Below, piece by piece: positions 58,185 through 64,000 of a stretch of 64,000 nucleotides of DNA. Source of the stretch: Pictodentalium vernedei (taxonomy: Eukaryota; Mollusca; Scaphopoda; Dentaliida; Dentaliidae); assembly GCA_031216915.1 (NCBI GenBank), contig JAUFNR010000021.1:62001-126000 (forward strand). The letters run 5' to 3'. The notes under the pieces are model-generated. The model did not search any database. It was given only the letters and a program-made list of their open reading frames with translations, and was not told the origin of the DNA. Positions within the stretch are counted from its first letter, which is position 1, and each line of letters opens with the position of its first letter. Position numbers and translations under genes: made by a program.

Positions 58185-59164
58185 TTAACGTCTACCGGAC
58201 ACGAACCGGGGTGAAGCAAATCGAGACTGGCCTGACTGGCGAAAAGCAGTCACCGAAGGCCTCTGAGGGCGTAATGAACTCTGAAAATTCCCACCTCCAC
58301 TCAACTGGTTGGTGAAATATTGGGCAGCTGGCGCACGAGACTTTACACAAGACAAGAAGGGGTGGCCAGAATTACAATTCAGACAGGTATGCCTGTAATT
58401 ACAAGGGTTGCGAGCACAGACCCCTTTATAATTAAAATCAAAACATTTTCTACTTGTCAGGGACTCATTCGGGGGGGGGGGGGAGCAGGAGTATTCATAT
58501 AAGGCAGCCACAACTCTGTGTCAACACTACTCCATGATAAATCTAAGCATCGTGAACGCTTTAATCTGAATTGCTCATCATAAGACTTCCAACCCAGACC
58601 TTGCATCCTACTTGCCCCAAGACGAAACATGGAAATATACTTTATCAGACCCTGTGTTTCATTGGGGTGAGCAGTCAAATAGACGGACGCGAAAACCAAC
58701 ATTGCGTCTGTCCATTTATTGATATCTGTTAATGTTGGCCGCTTTTTACTCGAGCCAACTACGATTTTTCCATCTATAAGACGTAAACACTGCTCTTCGT
58801 GGTCAGCCTCAGCTGTCACGTTTAATAAATTGGACAATTCAATGTACTCTCCATTACAGATTTTCGTGCGTTGGTGGGCAGAAAGGTGACCCCCCTGTGA
58901 ATCTGAAACAGAAGGTATCGCCAGATTATCATTTATGAAGTCAAACTCACCCAACCCACCTCTTTCATCAAACTGAGAATCTTGGTGAAGTGAAGATCCT
59001 GCGGACAAAACATCTGTTTGAATGGCTACTGTGCTGGTGTCAACATCCTGCCGATGGATCGTATCCTGATCATGATCAGTTGTGGACGTACCACCGGAAA
59101 CTACCCTACGGCCTCTCGCATACTGGCTGGTGCTCTTCCTCTTACTTCGTCGATCTTTAGGCAT
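58185..59164 (-). pseudogene. Ngaro Gag-like protein with CCCH and CCHC zinc motifs, frameshift in a C run
   Basis: The start at 59164 (MPKDRRSKRKS) is chosen because the upstream part of the open frame is low-complexity sequence from the C-rich 59213-59240 tract. The N-terminal region is acidic and Ser-rich. A central helical part has LTDINKWTDAMLVF and RLGASRMQGLGWKSYDEQF. After a poly-G/C tract (58471-58484), which shifts the frame, come a C-x8-C-x4-C-x3-H motif (CFDFNYKGVCARNPCNYRH) and a C-x2-C-x3-H-x4-C knuckle. Nucleic-acid binding in a Gag role is inferred. It ends 14 nt before the RT frame. Confidence 0.75.
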
Positions 59165-59242
59165 ACTCAGTGATAAAACTGAAATGAAAACGTAATACAG
59201 ATGAATGACGAGCCCCCCCCCCCCCCCCACCCACCCACCCAC

Positions 59243-60227
59243 CTCCTAAAATACATAGACAGACGTGTCGTTAAATGACAGTCTAAATTCGAACTTGAAT
59301 CATCATGTTATTTATGCTTTATAATCCAAAATCTTCCCATTGCAATTTTAGGCTGCGGCATTTACCAAGGCATTGTCCATTGCTATAGCTACCTCAACCC
59401 CACATCAGCAACAGGCAATGTCTTAGCATACGGGGCCACGGTTGTTATCATTGGCCAGAGGTTGCAGGCTCGAAACACAAATTAAAATTAAAACATGAAT
59501 AAAATAAAACAACGAGCCGCCGACCATTACAATAGGTTAAAAATGGCAAGCTCAAAAATGTGGAGTCAACAACGAAATACACTAGACACACGGACACAAC
59601 AAAAAAAATTTATTCACAAGACAACACACCGCCGACCATTACAATAGGCAAATTGGCGGACCAAAATTGACGAGACAGAGACAACACACCGAGCCGCCGG
59701 CCATTACAATAAGCCACAATGGCGAGCCCACATCAACACAGACAATGAAACAATGTACAATGAAAGCCAATGCAATTTCAAAATGTGTTGAGCCGCCGGC
59801 CCTTACAATAAGCAGAATGGCAGGCCCAAATTAATTAACGAATAAAAATTAAACAAACTAAAAGAAACATTTATACTGCTGAGCCGCCGCCCATTATACG
59901 AGGCAACCCGGCAAGCCCCAAATCAAACAATAAACACAATGAAATTAAATAAACAGTGCTGCAATAACGGCCAGATAACAGAAAATGAGTCGTTGAACTG
60001 AGTGTGCAAACGCACAAAATCAAAAGATTAGGTCGCTAAACCGGAATGCAGCACAAATCCGGAAAGTGCTACACAATTATTCCGGTTCCCGATTCCATTT
60101 TTTTAAAATGGCCTGAACCGAACGCGGCAAGCATGCTTGCCGAATCAAATCCATCCCAAATTAGAAACATCATAAAACATGTGAAAATATCAACCCCCAC
60201 CTAGTCGAAAATAACAACCCATAAAAT
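59243..60227 (-). repeat. Ngaro leader with five degenerate repeats
   Basis: GAGCCGCCG(G/A)CCATTACAATA(A/G)GC-type units occur at about 59514, 59629, 59692, 59791 and 59881, each followed within ~15 bp by TGGCGAGCCC or similar. The region lies between A1 and gag, i.e. in the 5' leader. Low-complexity C/CCCA sequence lies at 59213-59240. Confidence 0.7.
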
Positions 60228-60463
60228 AAAATGATGATTTAAATTCACTGTCATTGCCCTGTAAAACAACATGTTGATGAATTGTTTCAGCAAAACAAAT
60301 TCCCACCGTTCCGAAATTCTATGAAAATTAGGAATGAAAGCGTTGCATGTAAAGGAAAGTAACCTAAAATTGTTACCCGCTAACGGAACTGCCAATCAGA
60401 TACACAAAGTTCGCATTCCGTGATATAACGTGGGTTTATGGTTTAATACATAAACCCTATTAT
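60228..60463 (-). repeat. Ngaro split direct repeat A1 (5' end of the element)
   Basis: Matches A2 at 54498-54732. Its outer end CCCTATTAT meets the interrupted satellite monomer. Confidence 0.9.
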
Positions 60464-60590
60464 TTAGTTTTTTAACAATATTTAATCCTGATGTAATTTT
60501 ACTTGAGTCGGTGAAGGCAGCCATTTCTGGCAGAAGGCCACATTTAAGCTGTTTTTCTGCCTGTTAGTTCACCTTCTCGTTCCCTAGTTT
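60464..60590. repeat. ~130-bp satellite, right part
   Basis: TTAGTTTTTTAACAATATTT continues the monomer cut at 54106, followed by one more unit (GGTGAAGGCAGCCATTTCTGG) that is in turn cut by the 3' end of a minus-strand LINE. Confidence 0.85.
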
Positions 60591-62095
60591 TTTCGAGCGG
60601 TCTTAGTTTGGATTGCAATTTTTGGGCTTTTGTCGGCTTTCGCAAATGGCTCCAAGTTCGGGGATTAGTTCGCTGTCGGCTAACCGGTCGTGATTTTTCG
60701 CGGCCAGGGTGGCTAGGCGGTCTTTAATGGTGGGGATATCAGCCCTGTCGTGGAGTGTTTTGATGGGTGTGTCCCATGGTGCGCGGAGGGCAACTCTAAG
60801 CGCGTGATTTTGGACCTTCTGGAGTTTTCCCATATTAGTTTGATTGAGGTCAGTTAGTATGATTGCACCGTATTCGAGTACTGGGCGCACAAAAGCTTTG
60901 TATAGTTTGAGTAGGGTGGACTGGTTGGCTTCCCATGAAGTTCCTTTAAGCATTTTCGGTAAGTTAATGCGTTTGGTGGCTTTTTTCGCAATGTCGTGGG
61001 TATGTTTGTTGAAGGACAGTTTTTGATCAATGGTGATGCCCAGGAATTTCGCATCTTTGCATCCTGGGAGGGTGTTATCCATAAGTTTTAGGTCAAAATC
61101 CCGTTTACTTATCTTGCGAGTAAAGGTGATTCGTTGGGTTTTATTGGCGTTTAGCTTAATTCTCCATTTGGTACACCATTGTTCAAGCTCGTCGAGAGCG
61201 CGTTGCAGGGGTTTTTGGAGCAGATTGGCCGTATTGTTAGAGTCCCAGAGGCCCTTATCATCCGCGAATTGGGAAACCTGAACGCGATCCTCGGAGAAGC
61301 TAAGGTCATGTACGAAAAAGATGTAAAGGAGGGGGCTTAGGACGGATCCTTGGGGGGGTGCCTGCTTCGAGGGGGACACTGTCAGACATTTCATTGTTCA
61401 CTCTGACTTTAATTTCGCGATCATTTAAGAAAGAGGACAGTAATCTGAGCAGTTTCATGGGGAGTCTCATTTTTGATAATTTGTAGCGCATTCCAGTATG
61501 CTAAACAGAGTCGAATGCTTTTTCGACGTCTAACAGGACTGCCGTGCCTATTTGCTGATCGTTGATAGCGATTTTCATTTGGGTAACTAGTCAGTAGACA
61601 CGTTCGATGCCTTCTTTACGGTTTCTATAGGCTCTTTGCCATTTATTGAAGAAGTCGATGTCTTCAAGGTGCCCCTGGACCGATTGGTAAGGATTCGTTC
61701 GAATGTCTTACCAATGCAGCTGAGCAGGCTGCTTGGGCGGTAGCTGGCTGGATTGGAGGGGTCCTTGTCGGGTTTTGGTATCATGACACCGATGGCTTTT
61801 TTCCAGCATTTGGGAAAGTAGCCATGGGTGAGGCATGCGTTGAATAGTTTGTTTAGTTTTTCGATTAGGGAGTTTGGGCTTTGTTTTAGAATTTTGTAGC
61901 TTACTTCGTCTTCGCCGGGTGAGGAGGAGTTTTTGCATTTTTTTTATGACATTAATGATTTCGTCATTGGTGATGGGGGTGACAAGGTCATCATCGTCCC
62001 CGTCTTCTGGCTCGTTATCGAAATTGGGGTCACGGTAGATATCAGGGTGTTCATTGATGAAGTCATCAATCGCGTTAATGAAGGCGTCATCATTG
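60591..62095 (-). pseudogene. 5'-truncated Jockey-like LINE, RT and C-terminal region
   Basis: Minus-strand order: DEIINVIKKM, SYKILKQSPN, MIPKPDKDPSNPASYRP, LLSCIGKTFERI, PQGSVLSPLLY, FADD (61268-61257), then KFLGITID, FVRPVLEYG and a 263-codon open C-terminal frame (61394-60603). Frame changes occur near 61340, 61590 and 61770. The 5' end with the endonuclease is missing. The style (KPDKDPSNPASYRPISLL) resembles Jockey-clade elements. It inserted into the satellite next to the Ngaro element. Confidence 0.8.
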
Positions 62096-62207
62096 CCCGT
62101 GCCTTAATACTCGTGTTCACTAATAAGAATGAATTTTATAGCCATACTGCAAATGACATATTAGACTGATTCTTTCCGTCATGTGAGAAATCTATTCTGT
62201 TTTCTAG

Positions 62208-62285
62208 CATGTCATCCCCTGAGTTCCAATGCGTTCCATGTGTCAGCAGGCATAAATAACGCATTGGAACCCAGGGGACGACATG
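62208..62285. repeat. 28-bp inverted repeat
   Basis: Arms 62208-62235 and 62258-62285 pair with two mismatches, loop 22 nt. It may be a small foldback element. Confidence 0.85.
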
Positions 62286-62333
62286 ATGATGATGATTGAG
62301 TTGAAGAGAGAGGTAGCGATGAGATAAACAGAG

Positions 62334-62879
62334 CTACGACCTACAGTCGGGGCATACTGGATTGTTACAGTTTACATGTAGTGAATGTGAATTTAAAAAT
62401 TGTTCAGTTATAGTCTTTTTGAATAGTGATCTTGGATAATGTTGAACGGATGGTTCAATATTGTTCTGCGTCCTAGGGAAAGTATGAATGGGAAGGTTAG
62501 CAGAGAACTGGGTCCTCGGTTTATATGTGCGCAATTTACCTGATTGTCTGGTGTCCATACTGGACGGGTTTGGGTATATTTTAAAGCTATTCTCAAAACT
62601 TTCAGGTAACATTTTATTATGCCAATCATGCATAAACAGCTGAACGTGAAGTTTATACAAGTCTGTGAATTTTAAGATACGGTGGTTTCTAAATAGTGGG
62701 TCGGTGAGTAGTATGTCATGTCCCCGGACAGTCCTCATTGGCCGGACCTCGGTGCCGGACCTCGGAAGTGACGTCATGTCACGTGACGTAGTGGCGCCAT
62801 GTTGTGTTGTCATGGTAACCCGCGTGGGCGGCCATGTTGTGACGTCATCCCCATAGTGATACGTGGTGTTAGTGCGCAT
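62334..62879 (-). CDS. ORF with LINE-like C-terminal segment, uncertain
   Basis: 181 codons. The N-terminal third is translated from the CpG-rich promoter-like stretch and is probably not real protein. The rest has FTDLYKLHVQLFMHDWHNKM and LPESFENSF, similar to the segment after the RT in several LINEs (LYKLQ...FMFKFHNNxLP). It ends NCNNPVCPDC, which might be a zinc motif. It is either a LINE C-terminal fragment or an unknown gene. Confidence 0.35.
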   Translation of the reverse strand: MRTNTTYHYGDDVTTWPPTRVTMTTQHGATTSRDMTSLPRSGTEVRPMRTVRGHDILLTDPLFRNHRILKFTDLYKLHVQLFMHDWHNKMLPESFENSFKIYPNPSSMDTRQSGKLRTYKPRTQFSANLPIHTFPRTQNNIEPSVQHYPRSLFKKTITEQFLNSHSLHVNCNNPVCPDCRS

Positions 62880-62960
62880 GCGCAGCGCGTGTTGTTAGGG
62901 TGATACGCGTTTCCGTCGTCCATTTTGTATACTGGAGGCCGCCATCTTGGTTTCTATGGT
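62740..62960. promoter_or_regulatory. CpG-rich promoter-like cluster
   Basis: Contains CGGAAGTGACGTCA (ETS plus CRE, 62763-62776), CACGTG (62780-62785), a second TGACGTCA (62840-62847), TGCGCATGCGCA (perfect NRF1 palindrome, 62873-62884), and GCCGCCATCTTGG (YY1, 62938-62950) with two GGC(G/C)CATGTTG relatives. Such a combination is typical of TATA-less, often bidirectional animal promoters. It could also be the 5' UTR of a retrotransposon. Confidence 0.5.
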
Positions 62961-63568
62961 AGCACGTGGTTGCTATGTTACCCAATTTTTCTGCAATGGG
63001 ACGGGGTATGTTTGGAGGGTGTGTTCGATTGAATAGGAGTAAATCTAATTACCACAAACAACCCGACAATCCTTCCAAATCACCAAAATCCACCCGAAAT
63101 CACAGAAATTGACTTTATTTGATACGGATTTCCCATTTTATCGGCTTAGCACGTAGTGCTATAGTACTAAGGGGTACAAGTGGGTGCATTCGACTGAAGT
63201 GGAGTAATTTTCTGGTTCGAATTTTCCCAGAATCCTCATTTAATTACCCAAATAAACCCGTCAAGTTGTATTATTTCGAATTCTTTAAGAATCCCTTTTT
63301 TGGATCCCATGACGTGTTATTTCCCTATTAAGAATAGCACGTAGTGCTATAGGACAAATTTACCCACAATCCATTATTTAAATTACAAGTAGGACCCATA
63401 TGTGTACATGAAGGCCATGAAGCTAAGTTCCACCATATACTCATATGAGGATCTACCCAACAGATGTGTCGTACGAGGTCTAATTTACTATCCCTCATTT
63501 TGATTTTTCTTTGCACTTCGATGGAAAGTTAAAAAAAATAACAACACTAAATATAAATTTAAATTTCT
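62961..63568. other. AT-rich stretch, no gene; two identical small palindromes
   Basis: TAGCACGTAGTGCTA occurs at 63147-63161 and 63335-63349, each followed by TAG, and a related TAGCACGTGGTTGCTA near 62965. No ORF was recognised. Confidence 0.5.
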
Positions 63569-63574
63569 TTTATT
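63569..63574 (-). terminator. Poly(A) signal AATAAA for the IAP-like gene
   Basis: TTTATT on the + strand, i.e. AATAAA on the minus strand, 22 nt after the stop codon at 63596. Confidence 0.55.
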
Positions 63575-63595
63575 CAACAACAAAAATACATCTTT

Positions 63596-64000
63596 TTATG
63601 GTATGTAGATTGTCAGATATTCATAAACAGTCTTTCTGCAGATTGGACATCTTCTCAGTGGTTTACAGCAGTCTTTGCACAGGCACAAATGGTTACATAG
63701 TCGCGGAGCGACATTCGCTTCAGCTAATAAACACACACTACATTTTGTCCTCCGTGAATCTTCTTCTTGAAATGATGTGTCCATTTCTTCTTCTTTGATG
63801 GCCATTTCTTCTTCTTTTTCAACGTCCATGAATTCAAGTGGTAAATTATGAATGTAATAACAGTCTGGAGAAAATTTTCTGTGTTCTTCTATAACATCAT
63901 CTTCTGTTTCCCAGAAACGAACAATAATACCACAATGAAAACATTGAGTTCTTCCTCCAATGCATACTTGATGTGTTTTGGTGGTCTTTGTTCTGTTGTC
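63596..64000 (-). CDS. IAP-like protein with BIR and RING domains, 5' end outside window
   Basis: The frame is open from the window edge to TGA-type stop at 63596, 134 codons seen. The BIR zinc site is complete: C-x2-C-x16-H-x6-C (CFHCG ... FWETEDD ... EEHRKFSPDC). An acidic linker (KEEEMAIKEEEMD) follows. The C-terminal RING fits the IAP form C-x2-C-x11-C-x-H-x3-C-x2-C-x6-C-x2-C (CSVCLLAEAN to CPICRK). IAPs bind caspases by the BIR and ubiquitinate by the RING. No intron lies between BIR and RING, which suggests a retrocopy or a virus- or element-carried gene. The number of BIRs upstream is unknown. Confidence 0.88.
   Translation of the reverse strand, partial: DNRTKTTKTHQVCIGGRTQCFHCGIIVRFWETEDDVIEEHRKFSPDCYYIHNLPLEFMDVEKEEEMAIKEEEMDTSFQEEDSRRTKCSVCLLAEANVAPRLCNHLCLCKDCCKPLRRCPICRKTVYEYLTIYIP

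Larger units (their letters stand above)
54107..60463 (-). mobile_element. Ngaro-type tyrosine-recombinase retroelement, near complete
   Basis: About 6357 bp on the minus strand with Gag, RT-RNase H, tyrosine recombinase and SGNH hydrolase. Split direct repeats in + order are B2 (54107-54322), A2 (54498-54732), B1 (54733-54946), ORFs, A1 (60228-60463). In element orientation this is A1-ORFs-B1-A2-B2, the Ngaro/DIRS-like arrangement. The flanks CCCTATTTAT and TTAGTTTTTT rejoin to a normal satellite monomer, with no obvious target duplication. Three coding segments carry single small frameshifts. Confidence 0.9.

Overview
This is eukaryotic nuclear DNA from an animal, most likely a marine invertebrate and plausibly a mollusc. 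The reasons are a Penelope-like retroelement (PLE) array, a LINE carrying a 2A peptide, a Ngaro-type tyrosine-recombinase retroelement, a Helentron-derived element (HINE) with a minisatellite core, a Polinton-like relic, a tRNA-derived SINE and a BIR-RING (IAP) gene. No rRNA, tRNA gene, CRISPR array or bacterial operon is visible. Nearly every long ORF belongs to a mobile element and most are broken. The IAP fragment at the right edge is the only host-like gene. Species assignment is inference. Layout: (1) 1-23,687 is a head-to-tail PLE array on the + strand: one 5'-cut unit and five full units alternating between 4,822 and 4,348 bp. Each unit has promoter-like sequence, a hammerhead-like motif, ORF1 (about 450 aa, with an SGNH-hydrolase-like C-terminal domain) and ORF2 (about 804 aa, reverse transcriptase plus GIY-YIG endonuclease). 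ORF2 is in the -1 frame of ORF1, and a T TTA AAC heptamer sits directly before the ORF1 stop in all five units. Two units carry the same 459-bp insertion with a 14-bp target duplication, so the array grew partly by duplication of a 9,170-bp dimer. The array ends in (ATCT)n. (2) 24,601-40,286 is a tandem duplication of a ~7.84-kb unit. Each copy has a HINE with a ~158-bp minisatellite, a duplicated ~290-bp segment, a small ORF resembling the CG-1 DNA-binding domain, and a decayed LINE whose N-terminus ends in a 2A peptide. (3) 40,287-48,800 is repeat-rich: interspersed repeats, a minus-strand MITE-like element lacking the HINE and the CG-1-like ORF, a decayed LINE, a SINE and microsatellites. 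(4) 49,291-52,264 is a decayed Polinton/adintovirus-like relic: polymerase C-terminus, adenain-like protease, fibre-like protein and a small conserved protein. The protease is split by a 39-bp perfect inverted repeat. (5) 54,107-60,463 is a nearly complete minus-strand Ngaro-type element (Gag, RT-RNase H, tyrosine recombinase, SGNH hydrolase) with A1-ORFs-B1-A2-B2 split direct repeats, inserted cleanly into a ~130-bp satellite monomer. (6) 60,591-64,000 holds a 5'-truncated minus-strand LINE, another LINE-like ORF, a CpG-rich promoter-like cluster (ETS/CRE, E-box, NRF1, YY1 sites) and the minus-strand IAP-like ORF that runs off the right edge. The most interesting points are the predicted -1 frameshift joining an SGNH ORF1 to the PLE polymerase, the Ngaro recombinase and SGNH domain separated by one in-frame stop, and the CG-1-like ORF inside a repeat unit. 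All calls come from reading the sequence; no database search was run.
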